6,391 nt of DNA, from positions 1 through 6,391 of the forward strand of contig JAIRTD010000294.1 in NCBI GenBank assembly GCA_031255115.1, in the 5' to 3' direction. Source of the DNA: Spirochaetaceae bacterium. GTDB taxonomy: Bacteria > Spirochaetota > Spirochaetia > Treponematales > Breznakiellaceae. Positions 1 through 5,556 of this stretch are shown piece after piece. The notes below the pieces were generated by a model. It was not told the origin of the DNA. It did no database searches and saw only the letters and a list, made by a program, of their open reading frames with translations. Both the position numbers and the translations under genes were made by a program. Numbering within the stretch: position 1 is the first letter of the stretch; every line of letters starts with the position of its first letter.

Positions 1-79
1 CACAGCCCCCGGCGACAAATTCGAAATACGAATCGAACAAACCGGCGGCCTTACCCTGCGGGAAAAGCGGGCCTTTTAA
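1..79 (+). CDS. C-terminal end of an unidentified protein (5' end outside window)
   Basis: A reading frame starting at base 2 runs 25 codons to a TAA at 77-79. The peptide includes PGDKFEIRIEQTGGLTL followed by a basic tail, REKRAF. The alternating hydrophobic pattern (FEIRI, then GGLTL) suggests a closing beta hairpin. Too little is present to name the family. A tail of the form GD-x-hydrophobic-x-I-x-x-x-x-G-x-L would be compatible with, for example, the end of an exonuclease VII large subunit, but many other families end this way. No plus-strand terminator with a T run follows it. Confidence 0.45.
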   Translation, partial: TAPGDKFEIRIEQTGGLTLREKRAF

Positions 80-121
80 GCGCCTCTTGGACGGACACGG
101 AACGAAGCCCGGAGATTGAAG

Positions 122-141
122 AAAAAACCGCAAAGTCGCGG
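122..141 (-). terminator. Possible minus-strand intrinsic terminator
   Basis: Read on the minus strand, CCGC (141-138), a six-base loop GACTTT and GCGG (131-128) form a short all-GC stem followed at once by six T (127-122). This is the layout of a rho-independent terminator for right-to-left transcription. The stem is only 4 bp, so strength is uncertain. On the plus strand the A run precedes the hairpin and no T run follows. Confidence 0.4.
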
Positions 142-149
142 CAAAGGTC

Positions 150-183
150 GAACCGCAGGTTCAGCGGGGTATTAAACCCCTGC
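150..183. repeat. Two adjacent stem-loops
   Basis: GAACC (150-154) and GGTTC (158-162) form a 5-bp stem around a GCA loop. Directly after it, GCGGGGT (164-170) pairs with ACCCC (176-180) plus GC (182-183), with T181 bulged, giving 7 bp around an ATTAA loop. The two lie between the two terminator-like hairpins. They could be part of a structured RNA or of a repeated intergenic element; I do not recognise a known riboswitch core here. Confidence 0.4.
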
Positions 184-187
184 CACG

Positions 188-205
188 AAAAAACGCGGTT
201 CCGCG
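188..205 (-). terminator. Possible minus-strand intrinsic terminator
   Basis: On the minus strand CGCGGAACCGCG (205-194) folds into a 4-bp CGCG stem with a GAAC loop and is followed by six T (193-188). It lies 24 bases beyond the stop codon (229-231) of the peptide-like remnant read on the same strand, which is where a terminator for such a gene would be. The stem is short, so this is a candidate only. Confidence 0.4.
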
Positions 206-210
206 GGGAA

Positions 211-328
211 TGTACCATAAGAATAATGTTACAGGCTTTCTATTTCTTCCTCGGAAAGGCCCGTTACCAGGGCTATCTGCCAGGTGTGGGCCTTACCCTA
301 ATCCGGCAGGACGCCGGATTATGGTACA
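211..328. repeat. 118-bp segment bounded by a perfect 10-bp inverted repeat
   Basis: TGTACCATAA at 211-220 is matched exactly, as its reverse complement TTATGGTACA, at 319-328. Overlapping the right arm is a second perfect dyad, TAATCCGGC (299-307) and GCCGGATTA (313-321), with a 5-base loop. The arrangement resembles a small non-autonomous mobile element or the end of an insertion carrying a piece of a gene. No flanking target duplication was identified, so mobility is inference. Confidence 0.4.
229..297 (-). pseudogene. C-terminal remnant of a minus-strand gene, possibly Rpn/PD-(D/E)XK transposase-nuclease type
   Basis: Between an in-frame TAG (298-300) and a TAA (229-231) the minus strand reads GKAH followed by WQIALVTGLSEEEIESL. 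The ending xxxTGLSxEEIxxL is the usual C-terminal helix of Rpn-family (recombination-promoting nuclease, PD-(D/E)XK transposase-like) proteins, many copies of which occur in treponeme genomes. Only 22 codons are open, there is no start codon, and stops lie directly upstream, so this is a fragment. The same motif also appears in other short helical tails, so the family call is tentative. In the same frame further upstream (337-384) the strand reads QTGTGEEFYHKVKEVH before TAA (334-336), which may belong to the same or another decayed gene. Confidence 0.35.
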
Positions 329-515
329 AGCGCTTAGTGAACTTCTTTGACTTTGTGGTAAAATTCCTCTCCCGTTCCCGTTTGTGAGAGCCCGTGTCAG
401 AGCTTAAATTCCCGGCCCGCTCGTGGAGGAGGCAGAAGAACGGCGTAAAAGGAGTGTTTTTGCCTTCTTCCCCGGGAAAAGCCCTTCACATTTTCCCCCA
501 AATATGGTAGGATGG
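329..515. other. Gene-free stretch with imperfect inverted repeats
   Basis: No convincing gene is seen on either strand. Two dyads are visible. GAAGAA (435-440) with TTCTTC (465-470) is extended inward by GGC/GCC and AAA/TTT. GGGAAAA (474-480) pairs with TTTTCCC (491-497) around a 10-base loop. Neither is followed by a T run on either strand, so neither looks like a standard terminator. The rest appears to be decayed sequence. Confidence 0.4.
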
Positions 516-544
516 CTGAGAATCGCACTACTGTTCGATATACT
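516..544 (+). promoter_or_regulatory. Probable sigma70-type promoter of yebC
   Basis: CTGAGA (516-521, four of six matches to TTGACA) is followed after 17 bases by TATACT (539-544, five of six matches to TATAAT). Transcription would begin near 551, giving a leader of about 26 bases that carries the AAGGAG ribosome site (566-571) ahead of the ATG at 577. A perfect 6-bp dyad, GGCGGC (546-551) and GCCGCC (556-561), straddles the expected start point. Confidence 0.5.
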
Positions 545-576
545 TGGCGGCTCACGCCGCCGAATAAGGAGTTATC

Positions 577-1317
577 ATGTCCGGCCACAGTAAATGGGCT
601 ACAATAAAGCACAAGAAGGGCGCCGCGGATGCTAAGCGGGGCCAGATGTTTACCAAGCTGATTAAAGAAATCTCCATTGCCGCGAGAATGGGCGGCGGGG
701 ATCCTGAAGGCAATCCGCGGCTTCGGACCGCGGTACTCAAGGCCAGGGGCGCCAATATGCCCAAGGATAACATAGACAGGGCCATTAAAAAGGGTACCGG
801 CGAGCTTGAAGGCGTCAACTACGAAGAACTGAGTTATGAGGCCTATGCTCCGGGCGGGGTTGCCATTCTTATCGAAGTGCTGACCGACAACAAGAACCGG
901 GCCGCCGCTGATGTACGGAATATACTCACCCGGGCCGGGGGGCAGCTTGCCACTGCCGGGGCGGTGTCCAGGCTCTTCAAGCGTCAGGGCATTATTACCC
1001 TGGACGGCGAAAAATACACCGAGGACCAGGTTATGGAAGCGGCCATAGACGGCGGCGCCGAGGACGTGTCTCTTTCCGACGGCGTTATCGAGGTAACCAC
1101 GGCGACCGAGGATTTTGAGGCGGTGATCAACGCCCTTAACGGGAAAAATTTTGAAACGCTGAGCGCCGAAATAAGCATGGTTCCCGAATCCGAAGTGTCC
1201 CTGGACCATGACGGAACCGCCAAGGCGCTCAGGCTCATTGATAAACTCGAAGAAAACGACGACGTGCAGAATGTGTACTCCAATATAGAAATCCCCGAAG
1301 GTTTTGAAGCGGAGTGA
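577..1317 (+). CDS. yebC: YebC/PmpR family (TACO1-like) protein
   Basis: This is a full-length 246-residue member of the YebC/PmpR/TACO1 family. It opens with the family signature MSGHSKWATIKHKK and continues with the conserved N-terminal stretch FTKLIKEI (about 25-32). RGANMPKDNIDRAI lies at about 57-70, and YEAYAPGGVAILIEVLTDNKNR (about 87-108) is the other hallmark. Members act in the cytoplasm. They have been described as transcriptional regulators and, more recently, as ribosome-associated factors that help translation through proline-rich stretches; which applies here cannot be told from sequence. The start is well supported: AAGGAG lies 5 bases upstream of the ATG. yebC next to ruvC is a recurrent arrangement in bacteria, which fits co-transcription with the downstream gene. 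Nothing appears broken or unusual in the protein. Confidence 0.97.
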   Translation: MSGHSKWATIKHKKGAADAKRGQMFTKLIKEISIAARMGGGDPEGNPRLRTAVLKARGANMPKDNIDRAIKKGTGELEGVNYEELSYEAYAPGGVAILIEVLTDNKNRAAADVRNILTRAGGQLATAGAVSRLFKRQGIITLDGEKYTEDQVMEAAIDGGAEDVSLSDGVIEVTTATEDFEAVINALNGKNFETLSAEISMVPESEVSLDHDGTAKALRLIDKLEENDDVQNVYSNIEIPEGFEAE

Positions 1318-1323
1318 GACCGG

Positions 1324-1352
1324 CGGGAAGCCGGGTTCCGGCTCGCTTCCCG
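1324..1352 (+). promoter_or_regulatory. Strong stem-loop at the yebC-ruvC junction
   Basis: CGGGA (1324-1328) pairs with TCCCG (1348-1352), and inside it AGCCGG (1329-1334) pairs with CCGGCT (1338-1343) around a GTT loop, leaving CGCT bulged. An alternative pairing is CGGGAAGC (1324-1331) with GCTTCCCG (1345-1352). The hairpin ends two bases before the likely GTG start of ruvC. No T run follows, so it is not a standard terminator; a role in translation of ruvC or in message stability is possible. Confidence 0.5.
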
Positions 1353-1354
1353 GG

Positions 1355-1834
1355 GTGAATAATCGCATCATAGGCATAGACCCCGGTCTGGCTGCTTCGG
1401 GCTGGGGTATTGTTGAATACAAAGACAGCAGACTCCGCCACATAGCCCACGGCTGTATAGAAACAGGGCCGGAGCTTCCACGGGGAGAGCGGCTTTTTTT
1501 TATCTGCCTCGCCCTGCGCGAGGTGCTTAAAACGTATACGCCTGCTTTTGCCGCCATGGAAACCCTGTACTTTGCCCGCAATGTTTCAAGCGCCCTTCCC
1601 GTGGCCGAAGCCAGGGGGGTGCTTTCCATGGTTCTGGCCGAACAGGGAATAGCGCTCAAGGAATTTACCCCTAACGCGATAAAAAAAGCCGTAGTGGGGG
1701 AGAGCAGGGCCGATAAAAGCCAGGTTCAGGACATGCTCCGCCTCATTCTGGGTCTTAAAGAAATCCCCAAACCCGACCACGCTGCCGACGCCCTCGGCGC
1801 CGCGGTCTGCGCTGCCCACACCGGGTTCCTGTAA
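1355..1834 (+). CDS. ruvC: Holliday junction resolvase RuvC
   Basis: RuvC is the dimeric endonuclease that cuts Holliday junctions symmetrically, working with the RuvAB motor. From the GTG start the product is 159 residues, at the short end of the usual range. The RNase H-like fold is recognisable from RIIGIDPGL (4-12) with catalytic Asp9, AMETLYF with Glu69, and DHAADALGAAV (141-151) with His142 and Asp145. The His in place of the first Asp of the E. coli pair is the variant also known from Thermus. VGESRADKSQVQDML (114-128) is the conserved DNA-facing segment. The start is uncertain: the GTG fits the family N-terminus but has no ribosome site and sits behind a strong hairpin, while an upstream TTG at 1304, overlapping yebC, would add 17 atypical residues. 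Translation is probably coupled to yebC. Confidence 0.93.
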   Translation: MNNRIIGIDPGLAASGWGIVEYKDSRLRHIAHGCIETGPELPRGERLFFICLALREVLKTYTPAFAAMETLYFARNVSSALPVAEARGVLSMVLAEQGIALKEFTPNAIKKAVVGESRADKSQVQDMLRLILGLKEIPKPDHAADALGAAVCAAHTGFL

Positions 1835-1847
1835 AGCGCCGGCGTAC

Positions 1848-1858
1848 TTGTTCGACAA
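1848..1858. promoter_or_regulatory. Dyad of the form TTG-N5-CAA upstream of ruvA
   Basis: TTGTTCGACAA is a near-palindrome (TTGT, TCG, ACAA) in the ruvC-ruvA spacer. With its flanks it reads CTTG-N5-CAAA, seven of eight matches to TTTG-N5-CAAA, the SOS box described for Leptospira LexA. ruvA is a classic SOS gene in other bacteria. No lexA gene is visible in this window, and a short dyad like this can arise by chance. Confidence 0.25.
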
Positions 1859-1895
1859 ACAGCCGGGTTGTTAAAAAGGCCAATATGCTCCGCTA

Positions 1896-1924
1896 TTCTC
1901 ATTGGCCCGATGCTGTGCTATACT
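1896..1924 (+). promoter_or_regulatory. Probable promoter of ruvA giving a leaderless message
   Basis: TTCTCA (1896-1901, four of six to the -35 consensus) and TATACT (1919-1924, five of six to the -10) are separated by 17 bases. A start 6-7 bases beyond the -10 falls on or next to the ruvA ATG at 1931. No ribosome binding site is visible in front of that ATG, which agrees with a leaderless transcript. A 7-bp dyad, GGCCAAT (1878-1884) and ATTGGCC (1901-1907), overlaps the -35 and could be an operator. Confidence 0.5.
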
Positions 1925-1930
1925 CTGCCC

Positions 1931-2521
1931 ATGTTCAACAGCCTGCGGGGAAAAATCACCGAAAAACTCAGCGACGCGCTGTACCTCTGCACGGGAGGCG
2001 TAGAATGGGATATTGCCGTTCCCGCCACTGATCTTGCGAAATTTCCGCCCCAGGGAGAAGAGGCCAGAGTCTATACCTGGCTTTACCACCGGGACGATCA
2101 GATGAAGCTCTTCGGTTTTGTGTCCGGCACAAGACGTTCAACCTTTCTTGAGCTTCTCAAGGTTGAAGGCATAGGGCCCAGGGGCGCGCTGCGTATCATG
2201 GGCGGCATAGAGCAGGAGGCCCTCGAAAAGGCCCTTGAAACCGGGGACCTGGCCCGGCTTGAGGCGGTGCCCGGCCTGGGAAAGAAAACGGCCCAGAAGA
2301 TGATACTTGCCCTCAAGGGGAGGCTTACCCAGATATCGGATTTTTCGCTTTCAGGCGGCCCCTATGCCGAACTGGTGGAAGCCCTTGCCGGTATGGGGTA
2401 TGATAAAAGGGCTGCGGCGGAAGCCCTTGCCAGGGCGGAAACCACGCTCCCGCCGGGCATAAGCGGGGCGGAAAAAGAGAAACTGCTTTTCAAACAGGCG
2501 ATAATTCATCTCAGCGTATAG
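1931..2521 (+). CDS. ruvA: Holliday junction branch migration protein RuvA
   Basis: RuvA binds the four-way junction as a tetramer and loads the RuvB motor. The 196-residue product matches the family in length and order. An N-terminal OB fold (1 to about 63) opens with MFNSLRGKITEKL, and the acidic pin is represented by Asp55-Asp56 in RDDQMKLFGF. Two helix-hairpin-helix motifs follow: VEGIGPRGA (78-86) and VPGLGKKTAQKMI (113-125). After a Ser/Gly linker near 137-143 comes the small C-terminal RuvB-contacting domain, with LVEALAGMGYDKRAAAEAL at about 148-166. I chose the ATG at 1931 because it gives the family N-terminus; an in-frame TTG at 1868 would add 21 unrelated residues. The ATG lacks a ribosome site but lies just behind a promoter-like element. 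The next gene begins 8 bases after the stop, with its ribosome site overlapping the stop codon. Confidence 0.96.
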   Translation: MFNSLRGKITEKLSDALYLCTGGVEWDIAVPATDLAKFPPQGEEARVYTWLYHRDDQMKLFGFVSGTRRSTFLELLKVEGIGPRGALRIMGGIEQEALEKALETGDLARLEAVPGLGKKTAQKMILALKGRLTQISDFSLSGGPYAELVEALAGMGYDKRAAAEALARAETTLPPGISGAEKEKLLFKQAIIHLSV

Positions 2522-2529
2522 GAGAAGCT

Positions 2530-3384
2530 ATGGAAACCACATATACCATACTCGCGGCAAGTGGCGAAAAGGCCTTGCTTGATGAACTTTGTCCGCTTCT
2601 TGGCGAAGCATACACGGTCATTACCGCCCAGTCCGCGGCGGAAACCCTTGCAAGCGCCGCTTCCGTTCCTTCCCTCATACTTCTTGGGACTTCTCTCTCT
2701 GACCGGGACGGTTTTGAACTGCTCATGGAGCTTAAAAAAAATCCCGTTTCGGTGAATATACCGGTCATTCTTGCCGCCGCTTTTCAGGACTCTGGCGACG
2801 AAGAAAAGGCCCTGCTCCTGGGCGCGGTTGATTATATCGTAAGGCCCTTTAACGGCCCGGTGCTGTCGGCGCGGATTAAAACCCATATCGGCATGGCCTG
2901 CGCAATGCGCGCCGCTGAAAAAATGGCGCTTAACGATCCTTTGACCGGGCTGCCGAACAAGCGGAGTTTTGAAGAAAGAATAACCATAGAATGGAAGCGG
3001 GCGTTCCGGGAAAAGACGCCGCTGTCCCTGCTCTTCCTCTTTGCGGGCGGCGAAGAAGAAAAGCCCCTGGAGGACGCCATTTTTAAGGCCACGGCGGGTA
3101 TTCTCGTCCGCAACGCCAGGCGGCCCTCCGACTTTGCCGTCTGCCTTGATTCCGGCCGGTTTGCCGTGCTCCTTCCCAATACCGCCATGAACGGCGCGGT
3201 AAAAATCGCCGAGGAAATATACTCCCAGGCCGAAGCCGCACTGGGAGGAGACAGACACGTTGCGCTTAACATAGGCGTTGTCTCCCAGATACCCCAGGCG
3301 GATACGACCCTGGAAGATTTTTTCGCCAGGGCCGAAAAAGCCCTGTCCCAGGCAAAGGCCTCTGGGCTCATCTGTCAGGAGTAG
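2530..3384 (+). CDS. Degenerate receiver-GGDEF protein, probable c-di-GMP effector
   Basis: The 284-residue product has a receiver-like domain (about 5-120), a short helical linker, and a GGDEF-like domain (about 135-284) that opens with [13 protein letters not shown]. No signal peptide or membrane segment is seen, so it should be cytoplasmic. The phosphorylation site is gone: the acidic pair is Ser11-Gly12, the acceptor Asp is Gly53 ([17 protein letters not shown]), the Thr/Ser is Ala83 and the Lys is Arg105. In the GGDEF half the signature is DSGRF (207-211), and the metal- and substrate-binding segment is replaced by [10 protein letters not shown] with a small deletion. Diguanylate cyclase activity is therefore unlikely. 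Yet RPSD (198-201) sits exactly five residues before the signature site, as in the allosteric RxxD site that binds c-di-GMP. The gene is 8 bases after ruvA and 16 before ruvB with GGAG ribosome sites on both sides, so co-expression with the Ruv motor is expected. Its role is unknown; the effector call is inference. Confidence 0.9.
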   Translation: METTYTILAASGEKALLDELCPLLGEAYTVITAQSAAETLASAASVPSLILLGTSLSDRDGFELLMELKKNPVSVNIPVILAAAFQDSGDEEKALLLGAVDYIVRPFNGPVLSARIKTHIGMACAMRAAEKMALNDPLTGLPNKRSFEERITIEWKRAFREKTPLSLLFLFAGGEEEKPLEDAIFKATAGILVRNARRPSDFAVCLDSGRFAVLLPNTAMNGAVKIAEEIYSQAEAALGGDRHVALNIGVVSQIPQADTTLEDFFARAEKALSQAKASGLICQE

Positions 3385-3400
3385 GGGCCGGAGCAAGAGC

Positions 3401-4471
3401 ATGGGAAAAACAAAGGATACTTTTCAGGCCCGGCCGGAACAGGGGCTTTCCCATCCTGAGACTCCCTTTCAGGATGACGAAAAAGACCTTTCGCTTCGTC
3501 CAAAAACCCTTGATGAATTTCTCGGCCAGAAGGCCATGAAGGCGAATCTTTCGGTTTTTATCGCAGCCGCCAGGGAACGGAACGAAAGCCTCGACCATCT
3601 TTTTTTAATAGGTCCGCCGGGGCTGGGCAAGACCACCCTGGCCCAGGTTGTGGCAAGAGAACTGGGCGCCGAGTTCAAAGTAACTTCGGCGCCGGCTCTG
3701 GAAAAGCCCAAGGACCTTGCCGGTATACTTACCACCGTAAGCGAAAAGACCGTGTTCTTTATTGACGAGATACACCGCTTAAAACCGGCCATAGAAGAAA
3801 TGCTCTATATCGCTATGGAAGATTACGAACTTGACTGGATTATCGGCGCGGGGCCGAGCGCCAGAACCATACGCATACCCATACCGCCCTTTACCCTGGT
3901 GGGCGCTACCACCAAGGCCGGTAATGTCTCCAGCCCCCTTATAAGCCGCTTTGGCATTACCTGCCGTTTTTCTTTTTATGAAAAAGAAGACATGGAAGCC
4001 ATAGTCAGGCGTTCCGCCGGCATACTCAATGTCAGCGTAAGCGACGACGGGGCGGCGCTTCTCGCTTCTTCGTCCAGGGGCACGCCCAGGGTGGTCAACC
4101 GGCTTCTCAGGCGTATGCGGGATTTTGCCCAGGTATCGGGGGAGCGCGTCGTTACCGGGCGGCTTGTCGCCGACGGACTCAGGCGGCTTGAGATAGACTC
4201 ACTGGGCCTCGAAAAACATGACCGGGAAATCCTCAGGGTGATTATAGAACGTTACGGCGGCGGACCTGTAGGCGCCGAGACCCTGGCAATTTCTACAGGC
4301 GAGGCCGTAGACACCCTCGAAGATTACTATGAGCCCTATCTTATCCAGACCGGGCTGCTCCAGAGGACCCCGCGGGGGAGGATGGTTACCGCCCTTGCCT
4401 ATGAACACCTCAGGATGGAAAGGTCCGGCAATACGGGCGATAAGACCGCTTCACTCTTTCCTTCTCCGTAA
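3401..4471 (+). CDS. ruvB: Holliday junction branch migration DNA helicase RuvB
   Basis: RuvB is the hexameric AAA+ ATPase that pumps DNA through the RuvA-bound junction. The 356-residue product carries [12 protein letters not shown] (32-43), Walker A GPPGLGKT (71-78), Walker B FFIDEIH (119-125), the sensor 1 region LVGATTKAG (167-174), the Box VII arginine in SRFG (Arg183), sensor 2 [12 protein letters not shown] (227-238), and the C-terminal winged-helix DNA-binding domain with [11 protein letters not shown] (286-296), [17 protein letters not shown] (311-327) and the final helix. The first 30 residues are poorly conserved, as is usual. The ATG at 3401 is preferred because GGAG (3390-3393) lies 7 bases upstream; the longer frame from 3278 would overlap the previous gene and add unrelated residues. 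One oddity is Ile in PLISRFG where most RuvB proteins have PLRxRFG. Confidence 0.97.
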   Translation: MGKTKDTFQARPEQGLSHPETPFQDDEKDLSLRPKTLDEFLGQKAMKANLSVFIAAARERNESLDHLFLIGPPGLGKTTLAQVVARELGAEFKVTSAPALEKPKDLAGILTTVSEKTVFFIDEIHRLKPAIEEMLYIAMEDYELDWIIGAGPSARTIRIPIPPFTLVGATTKAGNVSSPLISRFGITCRFSFYEKEDMEAIVRRSAGILNVSVSDDGAALLASSSRGTPRVVNRLLRRMRDFAQVSGERVVTGRLVADGLRRLEIDSLGLEKHDREILRVIIERYGGGPVGAETLAISTGEAVDTLEDYYEPYLIQTGLLQRTPRGRMVTALAYEHLRMERSGNTGDKTASLFPSP

Positions 4472-4491
4472 ATACGGCTTTGCAAGGCGTC

Positions 4492-5523
4492 ATGAAAACC
4501 AAAGACTTTTCTTTTAATTTGCCCGGCGAACTCATCGCCCAGTACCCGCCAGCCGAACGGGGAAAGAGCCGCCTCATGGTTCTTGACCGGAGTACGGGAA
4601 GCAGAACGCACCGCATGGTAGAAGAGCTCCCTGATATTCTTGATGAAGCTTCGCTTCTCGTGTTCAACAATTCAAAAGTGCGCAAGGCAAGACTTTACGC
4701 CCGCTCCCTTGCTGCAGGAATCAATACCGAATTCCTTCTTTTGAACCGGGAGCAAGACGACGGGCGCTGTGTGTGGAAAGTAATGGCCAAGCGGGCCCGG
4801 CGCAGGCGGATGGGCAGCCGTTATGCGTTTGCCGATGGAAGGGAAGGGGAGATAGTCGGCGAGGACGGGGAGTTCCGCCTGCTTCGCTTTGACCAGCCCA
4901 TTGACGAAAACTGGCTTGACGTATACGGCCATATACCCCTGCCTCCCTACATAAAGCGGGACGACGGCGAAATGGACAGCGAGCGTTACCAGACCGTGTA
5001 CGCCAGGGTTCCCGGTTCAGCCGCCGCGCCCACAGCGGGGCTTCATTTTACCGATGCCCTCCTCGAAAAGCTGCGGCGGAAGGGCATGGAAACGGCCTTT
5101 ATTACCCTTCATGTGGGCCTTGGCACCTTTCTTCCGGTTCGCTCCGAAAATATCGAAGACCACAAGATGCACGAAGAAGTATTCACCATAGACGAACAGA
5201 GCGCGGCGCGCATTGAAGACGCCAAGGCCCGGGGCAGGCCCATTGTCGCCGTGGGAACCACCAGCGTACGCACCCTTGAGTCGGCCTGGGACGGCAAAAA
5301 ATTAAGGCGCGGCGAAGGAAGCACGGACATTTTTATCTATCCCGGCTATAGCTTCAATCTTGTCGACGCCCTTTTTACCAATTTCCATACTCCCGAATCA
5401 ACGCTGCTCATGCTTGTTTCGGCCTTTGCATCGGGCAGGGAATGGATACTGGAAAGCTACGAGCTTGCGGTCAGGGAAAGGTATCGGTTTTTTAGCTACG
5501 GCGACGCCATGTTTATCAGATAG
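4492..5523 (+). CDS. queA: S-adenosylmethionine:tRNA ribosyltransferase-isomerase QueA
   Basis: QueA transfers and isomerises the ribosyl group of S-adenosylmethionine onto preQ1 at tRNA position 34, forming epoxyqueuosine, the penultimate step in queuosine synthesis. The 343-residue product is full length. Family landmarks are FSFNLPGELIAQYPPAERGKSRL near the N-terminus, VFNNSKVRKARLYA, YGHIPLPPYIKR, ERYQTVYA, GSAAAPTAGLHF, HVGLGTFLPVR, HKMHEE, VAVGTTSVRTLES, and the C-terminal DIFIYPGY with LVDALFTNFHTPESTLLMLVSAF. The ATG at 4492 gives the typical MKTKDFSFNLP start and has AAGG (4484-4487) 4 bases upstream; a TTG at 4480 is an alternative. It follows ruvB by 20 bases, an order seen in many bacteria. 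The usual partner tgt is not next to it; the gene downstream is on the opposite strand. No clear terminator is visible in the 33 bases between the two converging genes. Confidence 0.96.
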   Translation: MKTKDFSFNLPGELIAQYPPAERGKSRLMVLDRSTGSRTHRMVEELPDILDEASLLVFNNSKVRKARLYARSLAAGINTEFLLLNREQDDGRCVWKVMAKRARRRRMGSRYAFADGREGEIVGEDGEFRLLRFDQPIDENWLDVYGHIPLPPYIKRDDGEMDSERYQTVYARVPGSAAAPTAGLHFTDALLEKLRRKGMETAFITLHVGLGTFLPVRSENIEDHKMHEEVFTIDEQSAARIEDAKARGRPIVAVGTTSVRTLESAWDGKKLRRGEGSTDIFIYPGYSFNLVDALFTNFHTPESTLLMLVSAFASGREWILESYELAVRERYRFFSYGDAMFIR

Positions 5524-5556
5524 AATTTTGTCGACACCTCGTTATGCGCTATCACC

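Noticed and set aside
80..330. A known riboswitch or structural RNA such as cobalamin, c-di-GMP, RNase P or tmRNA
   Set aside because: Several hairpins are present, but none of the conserved core sequences of these RNAs could be matched, and the hairpins with T runs fit minus-strand terminators better.
435..497. Intrinsic terminators upstream of yebC
   Set aside because: Both dyads are imperfect or have long loops, and neither is followed by a T run on either strand.
397..1659. Long 420-codon open frame on the minus strand covering yebC and part of ruvC
   Set aside because: It lies antisense to two clearly recognisable genes, has low-complexity composition typical of the complement of GC-rich coding sequence, and shows no recognisable domain.
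2506..3402. 298-codon minus-strand open frame opposite the receiver-GGDEF gene
   Set aside because: The plus strand encodes recognisable receiver and GGDEF folds with proper ribosome sites, so the antisense frame is a shadow.
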